Part shown: positions 1 through 5,960 of the stretch, one piece after another | How the letters are laid out: the number at the start of each line of letters is the position of its first letter | Position numbering within the stretch: position 1 is the first letter of the stretch | NCBI GenBank assembly: GCA_028872645.1 | Contig: JAPKDK010000135.1 | Span: 1 to 7,711 of the forward strand | Length of the DNA stretch: 7,711 bases | Origin: Verrucomicrobiota bacterium | Lineage (GTDB): Bacteria; Verrucomicrobiota; Verrucomicrobiia; Limisphaerales; UBA1100 | Reading direction: 5' to 3' | The notes under the pieces: model-generated | Databases searched by the model: none | The model's input: only the letters and a program-made list of their open reading frames with translations | Told to the model about the DNA's origin: nothing | Translations under genes and position numbers: made by a program

Positions 1-92
1 TCGAGTGGAAGCACGATTTTTACGATCGACAGGGCGTGCTCGACCACGGCAACGGCAGCACCTTCAAGTTTGGCATTGGGTTTGTCTTTTAG
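1..92 (+). CDS. C-terminal end of a probable outer-membrane beta-barrel protein (partial)
   Basis: Reading from base 3, an open frame runs to a TAG stop at 90-92 and gives 29 residues, beginning EWKHDFYDRQG and ending GNGSTFKFGIGFVF. The end alternates polar/small and hydrophobic residues and finishes in a terminal Phe, the pattern known for the last strand of outer-membrane beta-barrels recognised by the BAM machinery. The gene begins before the window, so its family and length cannot be given. It is in a different frame from the kinase downstream, whose proposed start lies 32 bases after this stop, so the two may be co-transcribed. The barrel reading is inference from a short tail; a soluble protein ending in Phe is possible. 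Confidence 0.55.
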   Translation, partial: EWKHDFYDRQGVLDHGNGSTFKFGIGFVF

Positions 93-115
93 CCGGTTTG
101 GGGCGAGGGTGCGAC

Positions 116-127
116 GAGGCTATTTTG
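116..127 (+). promoter_or_regulatory. Shine-Dalgarno and TTG start that decide the kinase N-terminus
   Basis: GAGG at 116-119 sits 5 bases before a TTG at 125-127 in the kinase frame. This is the only well-spaced ribosome binding site between the upstream stop (90-92) and the start of recognisable kinase sequence. No ATG or GTG occurs in frame in that interval; another TTG at 98 lacks a comparable site, and a TTG at 146 is a weaker alternative. Confidence 0.5.
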
Positions 128-1099
128 GCTGACGACAACGAGGCATTGTTCGCCACGCCGGGCGAGGGTTTTTTTCGTCTGGCGGATACGGACCAGAAAT
201 TCGCGCTGCATTGGAAAAGCGGTTCGCTGAAATACACGAACTTCAAACCGATGATCGAAGGCGGCACGGCGAAATTGTTTTCGTGCTTCGATGAAAACCT
301 CCGCCGCACGGTCGTTTACAAAACCCTGCACGACCACCTGCGCGAAGACGAAATCGAGACGCAACGATTCCTGCGCGAGGCGCGCGTCACCGCCAACATC
401 GCTCATCCCGGCACCGTGCCGCTCTACGAACTCGGCCGCGATCGCAACGGTAATTTATTTTTCACCATGAAACACGTGCGCGGCCGTGACCTGCGCAGCA
501 TCATCGAGTCCCTCAAAGCCGGCGACGAACGCACCGCCGCCGCTTTCCCACTTGCCGCGCAGGTGGATATTTTAATTTCCGTTTGCCAAACCGTCGCCTA
601 CGCGCATCGGCACGGCGTCATCCATCGCGATCTCAAGCCGGCTAATATATTAGTCGGCGGCTTTGGCGAAGCCCTCGTTATCGACTGGGGCCTTGCCAAA
701 GTGTGGGGCGAACCCGAGCTGGCCACCGCCGAGATGGGTGCCGATGAAGACCCCGCCCTCACCCCCGTGGGCCGTCGCTACGGCACGCCGCTTTATATGG
801 CGCCCGAGCTCGCGCGCGGCGACGCCCACATCGATGCCCGCGTGGATGTCTTCAGCCTCGGCAACGTCCTCTTCGAAATTCTCACGCACCGCCAAATGCT
901 TTCCGGCAAAACCGTCAGCGAGGTGACAAAAAAACTCCTGAACGAACCTTTTTCAAAGCCCAGTGAAGCAGCGCCGGATCGGGATATCCCCGCAGCACTT
1001 GAGGCAATCTGCTGCAAGGCACTGGAGAAGGAGACCAAAAAACGCTTTCATGACGTGAATGAGATGATTGAGGAATTGCGAGAATATCACGCGGCATAA
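125..1099 (+). CDS. Serine/threonine protein kinase, short soluble form
   Basis: A 324-residue Hanks-type protein kinase that would transfer phosphate from ATP to Ser/Thr of unknown targets. Numbered from the TTG start: a nucleotide-binding loop reading IEGGTAKLF (about 43-51), the ATP-anchoring Lys in VVYK (65), a helix-C Glu in FLREA (84), the catalytic loop HRDLKPANIL (166-175, with Asp168, Lys170 and Asn173), the metal-binding Asp186 in DWG rather than DFG, and GTPLYMAPE (219-227). The C-lobe ends with a ...CCKALEKETKKRF segment. Catalytic residues are intact, but the glycine loop is atypical. No transmembrane segment, sensor domain, WD or HEAT region follows, unlike many PVC kinases that continue past the kinase domain, so it is probably cytoplasmic. 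An ATG at base 5 is in frame, but its first 40 residues overlap the upstream gene and look like out-of-frame translation. Lys codons here are mostly AAA and the gene looks richer in GC than the genes downstream (by eye). Confidence 0.9.
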   Translation: MADDNEALFATPGEGFFRLADTDQKFALHWKSGSLKYTNFKPMIEGGTAKLFSCFDENLRRTVVYKTLHDHLREDEIETQRFLREARVTANIAHPGTVPLYELGRDRNGNLFFTMKHVRGRDLRSIIESLKAGDERTAAAFPLAAQVDILISVCQTVAYAHRHGVIHRDLKPANILVGGFGEALVIDWGLAKVWGEPELATAEMGADEDPALTPVGRRYGTPLYMAPELARGDAHIDARVDVFSLGNVLFEILTHRQMLSGKTVSEVTKKLLNEPFSKPSEAAPDRDIPAALEAICCKALEKETKKRFHDVNEMIEELREYHAA

Positions 1100-1139
1100 C
1101 GACTAAAAAAACGCCACGAGTTTTGGTGCAGTAAATCTG

Positions 1140-1153
1140 TGGCACCGGTGCCA
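1140..1153. repeat. Perfect 14-base palindrome TGGCACCGGTGCCA
   Basis: The sequence is identical to its reverse complement over all 14 bases and lies 40 bases after the kinase stop. With no loop it is a poor RNA hairpin but has the form of a dimeric protein binding site. It is followed by AAAGGGGTTTT. A copy of the core CCACCGGT also occurs at 1283-1290 within the next promoter spacer. Function is unknown. Confidence 0.45.
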
Positions 1154-1214
1154 AAGGGGTTTTCTTCAGCACTCAACTTATACCCCTTGCAAGCGGGTAA
1201 CACTTCAGGGTAAC

Positions 1215-1254
1215 GCTGGGCAAGTTGTCAGGGAGGAATGTTCTCTTGCCCAGC
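1215..1254 (+). terminator. Hairpin with perfect 10-bp stem; possible kinase terminator
   Basis: GCTGGGCAAG (1215-1224) and CTTGCCCAGC (1245-1254) are exact reverse complements around a 20-base loop. The downstream sequence AATCCTTAACTTTTCC is only moderately T-rich, so it is not a textbook intrinsic terminator. The promoter proposed for the next gene starts at 1280, so the hairpin would lie outside that mRNA and more likely belongs to the 3' end of the kinase transcript. Alternatively it is a DNA-level dyad upstream of the promoter. Confidence 0.4.
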
Positions 1255-1279
1255 AATCCTTAACTTTTCCAGCAACTCA

Positions 1280-1308
1280 TTGCCACCGGTCCGTCCATCC
1301 GCTAGGTT
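1280..1308 (+). promoter_or_regulatory. Sigma70-type promoter of the dehydrogenase-type gene
   Basis: TTGCCA (1280-1285, 5 of 6 to TTGACA) and TAGGTT (1303-1308, 3 of 6 to TATAAT) are separated by exactly 17 bases. The -10 end is 6 bases before the ATG at 1315, so transcription would begin at or next to the start codon. No Shine-Dalgarno sequence precedes that ATG, which fits a leaderless mRNA. Confidence 0.5.
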
Positions 1309-1314
1309 CGGCCG

Positions 1315-4300
1315 ATGCATTCCCTATTGCGTTTTTGCTTTGTGTTGTCGTTGCTGGTTCAACCAGTGTTTTGGGTAGATGCCCAAAAGAAACCCAAAAA
1401 GCCAAAGGGTAATTCCAAAGATGGCAGGAATAAACAGACCGGCAAAAAGGCTGAGCCCAAGGATCCGGAGCTGGCCAAGTACGCCATCTTTGAAAAGAGC
1501 GCGCCACGGCCCGGATCGACCGAGCCGCTCAAGACGCAGTTGCCGCTGGCACTGGCCCAAGGCACACGCATTGCCTTCATCGGCAACACGCTTCTGGATC
1601 GCGCGCAGGACTTTGGCTACTTCGAGGCGGCCATGCAGCAGGCCTTCCCGAAACACCAACTCACCGTGCGTAACCTCACGTGGGCGGCCGATGCGCTAGG
1701 CACCGAACCGCGTCCGGCCAACTTTGCTGATGTGGAACAGCACCTCACCATCGCCAAGGCCGACGTGATATTTGCGGCATACGGATTCAACGAATCATTC
1801 GCGGGCGAGTCAGGTCTGCCGGAGTTCCGACAGAAGCTCATGACCTATGTGGCGGCCCTGAAGGCCAAGGCATTCAACGGCAAAACCGGGCCGCGCATTG
1901 TTCTGGTTTCCCCCATCGCCAATGAGAACGTGAAAGGTGTGGCGGCGGCAGATCGCAACAATAAGAATATCGCCGCCTACACCAAGGTGATGCGTGAGGT
2001 GGCCAAGGCTCAAAATGTAGGCTTTGTGGATGCCTTTGCGCCGACGGAAAAGGCGATGGCCTCAGGTGGAAGCGATCTTACCATTAACGGCTGTCACTTG
2101 AATGACGAAGGCTATCGCCTGCTTGGCAGTGAGCTATTCAAGCAGACTTTTGGCAAGTCGGCACCGACGGTAAATGAGGCTGTTCGTGCGGTGGTGCAGG
2201 AAAAGAACAAGCAGTTCTTTCGCCGTTACCGTCCCGTCAACACCTTCTACTACACTGGCGGTCGCAATCGCAGTTACGGCTACCTCGACTTTCTGCCGGC
2301 CATGCGGAATTTTGATATCATGGTGCAGAACCGTGACCGACGCATTTGGGATCTCGCGCAGGGCAAAAAAGTGCCGGCGAAAATTGATGACTCTAATGTG
2401 CCGCCTTTGCCGACAACCACCGCGAGTCGTGGTGCCAATAAATGGATGAGCCCGGCCGATGAACTCAAGGCTTTCAAGGTCGATCCGCGCTTTGAGGTGA
2501 ACCTCTTTGCCAGTGAGGTGGAGTTCCCGGAAATTGCCTGCCCCATTCAGATGCGTTGGGATTCCCGTGGGCGCATGTGGGTGAGCTGCTCGACAACTTA
2601 TCCGCACGTGTACCCGGGCAACGAACCGGACGACAAAATTGTGATTCTCGAGGACACTGATGGTGATGGCAAAGCGGACAAATCGACAGTGTTTGCTGAT
2701 GACCTGCAGATTCCATTGTCCTTTGAATTCGGCGATGGCGGCGTGTACGTGAGTGAGGAGCCGCACATGAGTTTCATTAAGGACACCGATGGCGATGGCA
2801 AGGCGGATTATCGTGAGAAGGTGCTCACCGGCTTTGGCTGCGAGGATTCGCACCACGCATTGCATGATTTTGTGTGGAGCCCGGATGGCGATCTGGTTTT
2901 CCGCGAATCCATCTTTCACCACAGCCAGATTGAGACACCCTACGGCCCCGTGCGGCAGCAGAATAGCGGCTGGTTCCGCTTCGAGCCGCGCCTGCATCGC
3001 CTGACCAGTTTTGGTACCTACCATAGTACCAATCCCTGGGGCGTTACGTTTGATGACTGGGGCCAGCACGTCGCCAGTCACCCCATCTACGCGCAGGCTT
3101 TTCACGCATTGGATCCGGTGTATCCCAAGCAACACTCGCGACCGGCCGGGTTGCGCGCCTACTCTGGAACCTGTGGTCAGGAATTTGTAGATTTCAAGTC
3201 CTGGCCCAAGGAAATGCAGGGAGGCTACGTGAAGGTTCGCTATAAGCCGACCAACCGCGTGGAGTTTCATAAATGGAAAAAGACTGAGTTTGGTTATGAC
3301 GAGGAGTATGTGAGTGACATTATTTTTTCTTCCAACCTGAGTTTTATTCCAGTGGATCTGCGTTATGGCCCGCGTGGTGCAATGTATGTGTGCGACTGGT
3401 ACAACCCCATCAAGGGACACGCACAGTATTCCTTGCGTGATGAACGGCGTGATCGCAAGAGCGGCCGCATCTGGCGTATCGTGCCCAAGGGTGCGAAGCT
3501 CGCCACTCCTCCAAAGATAGCAGGAGAACCTGTTGGTAAACTGATCGATATCCTGAAGCGGCCCGAGTACCGCTACCGTTACTGGGCTAAACGCGAATTG
3601 CGCGAACGTAACCCACAAGAGGTAAAAGTTGTACTCGATAAATGGGTTGGAGCATTAGATTCAAAAGATACTCGTCACCGCCATCACCAGATGGAGGCGG
3701 TGTGGATGTACCGCAATATCGAGAGAGAGAACACCAAGCTGCTGGCTAAATTACTCGATTGCGAAAAACCTGAGGCGCGCGCAGCGGCCACCCACCAGCT
3801 GCGCTACTGGCACGCTAGTTTCAAGGATGGCGATGCGCGGTTACGCAAGGCGGCTAATGACAAGGATCCGATTGTGCGCATGGAAGCAGCTATTGCCACC
3901 AGTTACATTGGCACACCCAAAGCCATGGATGCCTTAGCTGACACCACCAAGCATCCACATGGTGGACACCTGGCTTACGGCATGCGTTCGGCACTGGGAG
4001 CCGCTACCATGTTACCGCACTGGCAGTTCAATCATCACCTCACCATGAACAATGCGCCCCTGCGAAAGTTCATTAGTGAATTTGCCAAGAATACAAAAAT
4101 TGCTCCCGATGCCCATTATTCGGCGAAGGACGCACAGTTTGATACCCAGAAAAACCTAAAGGTCGTGCGCATCACTGCGGTTAAGGAACGCATGCTCTAT
4201 GATATCACCCGCTTTGAGGTCAAGGCAGGCCAACCGGTGAAACTGGAATTCATTAATCCTGATGCCACGCCACATAATCTGGTGATTGTGAAGCCCGGCT

Positions 4301-4533
4301 CAGGCGATGAGGTGGGCTTGGCGGCTACCCGCATGGCGGCCGATCCGGAGACCGCCAAGAGTGGCCAGTACATACCCAAGAGCGACAAGGTACTGTTCCA
4401 CACCAAGATGGTGCCACCCATTGCCGGGGAAACCCTGCGCTTTATGGCGCCTTCTGAGCCCGGTGAATACCCTTACATTTGCAGCTTCCCGGGTCACTGG
4501 ACCATCATGAAGGGCGTGATGGTGGTTAAATAA
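1315..4533 (+). CDS. Secreted PVC-type dehydrogenase propeller with SGNH-like, HEAT-like and azurin-like copper domains
   Basis: A 1072-residue exported protein. Seen in order: a signal peptide (1 to about 23, hydrophobic core followed by VDA), a Lys-rich linker (25-48), an SGNH hydrolase-like domain (about 83-280), the propeller typical of PVC 'putative membrane-bound dehydrogenase' proteins (about 385-725, with the hallmark PRFEVNLFASEVEFP and DSRGRMWVS stretches), a helical HEAT-like region (about 738-900) and a C-terminal cupredoxin domain (about 948-1072). The propeller has two DTDGDGKAD loops at 447-455 and 490-498. The cupredoxin has His987 in PHNLV, then Cys1056, His1061 and Met1065 in CSFPGHWTIM, the spacing of azurin type 1 copper ligands. 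Many relatives end in a CxxCH cytochrome c domain; none is present here, so copper may replace heme as electron carrier. The SGNH domain has GNT instead of GDS and NGCH instead of DxxH and is probably not an esterase. Inferred role: sugar or alcohol oxidation in the periplasm; substrate and propeller cofactor unknown. Confidence 0.88.
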   Translation: MHSLLRFCFVLSLLVQPVFWVDAQKKPKKPKGNSKDGRNKQTGKKAEPKDPELAKYAIFEKSAPRPGSTEPLKTQLPLALAQGTRIAFIGNTLLDRAQDFGYFEAAMQQAFPKHQLTVRNLTWAADALGTEPRPANFADVEQHLTIAKADVIFAAYGFNESFAGESGLPEFRQKLMTYVAALKAKAFNGKTGPRIVLVSPIANENVKGVAAADRNNKNIAAYTKVMREVAKAQNVGFVDAFAPTEKAMASGGSDLTINGCHLNDEGYRLLGSELFKQTFGKSAPTVNEAVRAVVQEKNKQFFRRYRPVNTFYYTGGRNRSYGYLDFLPAMRNFDIMVQNRDRRIWDLAQGKKVPAKIDDSNVPPLPTTTASRGANKWMSPADELKAFKVDPRFEVNLFASEVEFPEIACPIQMRWDSRGRMWVSCSTTYPHVYPGNEPDDKIVILEDTDGDGKADKSTVFADDLQIPLSFEFGDGGVYVSEEPHMSFIKDTDGDGKADYREKVLTGFGCEDSHHALHDFVWSPDGDLVFRESIFHHSQIETPYGPVRQQNSGWFRFEPRLHRLTSFGTYHSTNPWGVTFDDWGQHVASHPIYAQAFHALDPVYPKQHSRPAGLRAYSGTCGQEFVDFKSWPKEMQGGYVKVRYKPTNRVEFHKWKKTEFGYDEEYVSDIIFSSNLSFIPVDLRYGPRGAMYVCDWYNPIKGHAQYSLRDERRDRKSGRIWRIVPKGAKLATPPKIAGEPVGKLIDILKRPEYRYRYWAKRELRERNPQEVKVVLDKWVGALDSKDTRHRHHQMEAVWMYRNIERENTKLLAKLLDCEKPEARAAATHQLRYWHASFKDGDARLRKAANDKDPIVRMEAAIATSYIGTPKAMDALADTTKHPHGGHLAYGMRSALGAATMLPHWQFNHHLTMNNAPLRKFISEFAKNTKIAPDAHYSAKDAQFDTQKNLKVVRITAVKERMLYDITRFEVKAGQPVKLEFINPDATPHNLVIVKPGSGDEVGLAATRMAADPETAKSGQYIPKSDKVLFHTKMVPPIAGETLRFMAPSEPGEYPYICSFPGHWTIMKGVMVVK

Positions 4534-4561
4534 TTTTAGAGAGTTTCACCGTAAAAAATGC

Positions 4562-4589
4562 TTTCCCCCGGGGTGGCGATTGCTATGCT
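4562..4589 (+). promoter_or_regulatory. Weak promoter candidate before the Gfo/Idh/MocA gene
   Basis: TATGCT (4584-4589, 4 of 6 to TATAAT) lies 7 bases before the ATG at 4597; a poor -35, TTTCCC (4562-4567), is 16 bases upstream. The context GCTATGCTTCGGCGCATG resembles GCTAGGTTCGGCCGATG at the previous gene start. Read-through from the upstream gene, 63 bases away and on the same strand, is also possible. Confidence 0.3.
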
Positions 4590-4596
4590 TCGGCGC

Positions 4597-5913
4597 ATGC
4601 AGAATCCCCATCTTTCGCGCCGCCATTTTCTTAAGTCTACCGCCGTTGCCAGTGCTCCCTTTATCCTGCCCTCAGGCATTTTATCAGCCGAGGTAAAGCC
4701 CAATGATAAGATCTCCGTGGGTTTCATCGGGATGGGTAAACAGAATGGGGGGTTAATGAACCGCTTCATGGGGGCCAAGGAAGCCATCTGCGTGGCGGTT
4801 TCCGATTGCGATACCACTCGGCGTGAGTCTGCACGGGATAAGGCCAATGCCCGCCAGAAGAACAAGGACTGTAAAGCCTACGAGGATTTTCGTGAGTTGA
4901 TTGCCCGCAAGGATATTGATGCCGTGTGCATTGCTACCCCGGATCACTGGCATGCCATTCAGACGATTGCCGCTTTGGATTCAGGCAAGGATGTCTACTG
5001 CGAGAAACCCCTGACCCACAACGTGCATGAATCGGTGGAAGTGATGAAGGCAGTGAAGAACAACAAACGCGTTTTGCAGACCGGTTCCATGCAACGTTCC
5101 TCACGCGGATTCCGCGTTGCCTGCGAGCTGGTGCGTAATGGAGTGATTGGGGAAGTGAAGCGCACCGCAGTCAATATCGGTGGACCCGGTAAGCCCTGTG
5201 ACTTGAAGACTGAAAAGGATGAGCCAGGTCTGGACTGGGACATGTGGATTGGCCCGGGGCCCATGCGCGGTTACAGCTCCGTCTTGAGCCCACGCGGTGT
5301 ACACGGGCATTTCCCCAACTGGCGTAATTATAAGGAATATGGTGGAGGCATGGTGTGTGACTGGGGCGCGCACATGATTGATATTATCCAGTGGGGCCTT
5401 AACAAGGATAGCAGTGGCCCTGTCGCCACGATTCCCGCCAAGGATCCCAAGGCGATGAAGGGTGCGCAGCTGGTTTATGAGGGCGGCATCCACATGATGC
5501 ACGGTGCGGGCCTGGGCTCGAGCTTCTACGGCACTGATGGTCGGGTGGAATGTCACCGTGGCCGCCTCGGTTTGTGGTTGGGCGACAAACATGTTGCCGG
5601 TAATCAGGGGGGGGAGAAAGTGAATCTGAACCAGGAGCTGGACAGGATTGAGGCTGAGTACCTGAAGGACGCCAAGGTGAAGCTTTATGATAGCAACAAC
5701 CACGTTGGTGATTTCCTGAACTCCATGCAGAGTCGCGAAAAACCGATCACCAATGAGATCGTTGGTGCACGCACTTCAATTGCCTGTCATCTCTTGAATC
5801 AGACCTACTATAATCAGGAGGCCATTGCGTGGAATCCAAAGAAGAACACGTTCGCCAAGGGCGGCGATCCCAAGTGGCTCACGCGCAATTACCGCGGTGA
5901 GTGGAAGGTGTAA
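4597..5913 (+). CDS. Tat-exported Gfo/Idh/MocA family oxidoreductase
   Basis: A 438-residue NAD(P)-dependent oxidoreductase of the glucose-fructose oxidoreductase / inositol dehydrogenase / MocA family. From the ATG at 4597: a twin-arginine signal SRRHFLK (7-13) with a short hydrophobic stretch, a Rossmann fold with GFIGMGKQNGG (42-52), the nucleotide-binding turn ATPDHWHA (113-120), the family motif EKP (136-138, Lys137), and GGGMVCDWGAHMID (249-262) carrying the family's conserved Asp and His259. The start at 4597 puts the Tat motif at a normal distance from the N-terminus; in-frame ATGs at 4558 and 4585 would add 13 or 4 residues and have no better ribosome site. Export of a nicotinamide enzyme implies tightly bound cofactor and folding before export, as known for Zymomonas glucose-fructose oxidoreductase. 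It lies downstream of the copper propeller gene on the same strand. Substrate unknown; a sugar is inferred from the family and the neighbouring sulfatases. Confidence 0.9.
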   Translation: MQNPHLSRRHFLKSTAVASAPFILPSGILSAEVKPNDKISVGFIGMGKQNGGLMNRFMGAKEAICVAVSDCDTTRRESARDKANARQKNKDCKAYEDFRELIARKDIDAVCIATPDHWHAIQTIAALDSGKDVYCEKPLTHNVHESVEVMKAVKNNKRVLQTGSMQRSSRGFRVACELVRNGVIGEVKRTAVNIGGPGKPCDLKTEKDEPGLDWDMWIGPGPMRGYSSVLSPRGVHGHFPNWRNYKEYGGGMVCDWGAHMIDIIQWGLNKDSSGPVATIPAKDPKAMKGAQLVYEGGIHMMHGAGLGSSFYGTDGRVECHRGRLGLWLGDKHVAGNQGGEKVNLNQELDRIEAEYLKDAKVKLYDSNNHVGDFLNSMQSREKPITNEIVGARTSIACHLLNQTYYNQEAIAWNPKKNTFAKGGDPKWLTRNYRGEWKV

Positions 5914-5920
5914 CCGGAAT

Positions 5921-5960
5921 AAAATAAGCTAAAGAACTAAGGGTCTTACTGCTTTAGCTT
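5921..5960 (-). terminator. Terminator hairpin at the convergent junction
   Basis: AAGCTAAAG (5926-5934) and CTTTAGCTT (5952-5960) form a perfect 9-bp stem, with a possible inner TAAG/CTTA stem in the 17-base loop. Read on the minus strand, the hairpin is followed by ATTTTATTCC, a usable U-rich tail for the sulfatase mRNA. On the plus strand no T-run follows, so termination of the oxidoreductase mRNA here is less certain. The right arm and part of the loop lie inside the last codons and stop of the sulfatase. Confidence 0.6.

Larger units (their letters stand above)
1100..1314. other. Intergenic region between kinase and dehydrogenase-type gene
   Basis: 215 bases without a credible gene. It holds a 14-base palindrome, an imperfect dyad around 1181-1199 (TACCC and GGGTA arms), a 10-bp-stem hairpin and, at its right end, the promoter of the next gene; the palindrome, hairpin and promoter are listed separately. 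The separation and the promoter suggest the kinase and the next gene are transcribed independently. Confidence 0.6.

Noticed and set aside
5..124. N-terminal extension of the kinase from an ATG at base 5
   Set aside because: It overlaps the end of another gene in a different frame and gives Arg-rich sequence without similarity to kinase N-termini.
2134..3618. A 494-codon open frame antisense to the dehydrogenase-type gene
   Set aside because: It lies wholly opposite strongly recognisable propeller sequence, its translation shows no known motif, and it has no separate promoter. It is a by-product of codon bias.
1315..4533. Heme-binding (CxxCH) cytochrome c domain in the large dehydrogenase-type protein
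   Set aside because: No CxxCH is present anywhere in the 1072 residues; the C-terminal domain is a cupredoxin.
4558..4596. Start of the Gfo/Idh/MocA protein at ATG 4558
   Set aside because: It would put 13 unlikely residues before a normal Tat signal and overlap the -10 candidate; ATG 4597 is a better fit, though this is not proven.
5101..5703. A 200-codon open frame antisense to the Gfo/Idh/MocA gene
   Set aside because: The plus-strand protein over this stretch carries the conserved family motifs; the antisense translation has none.
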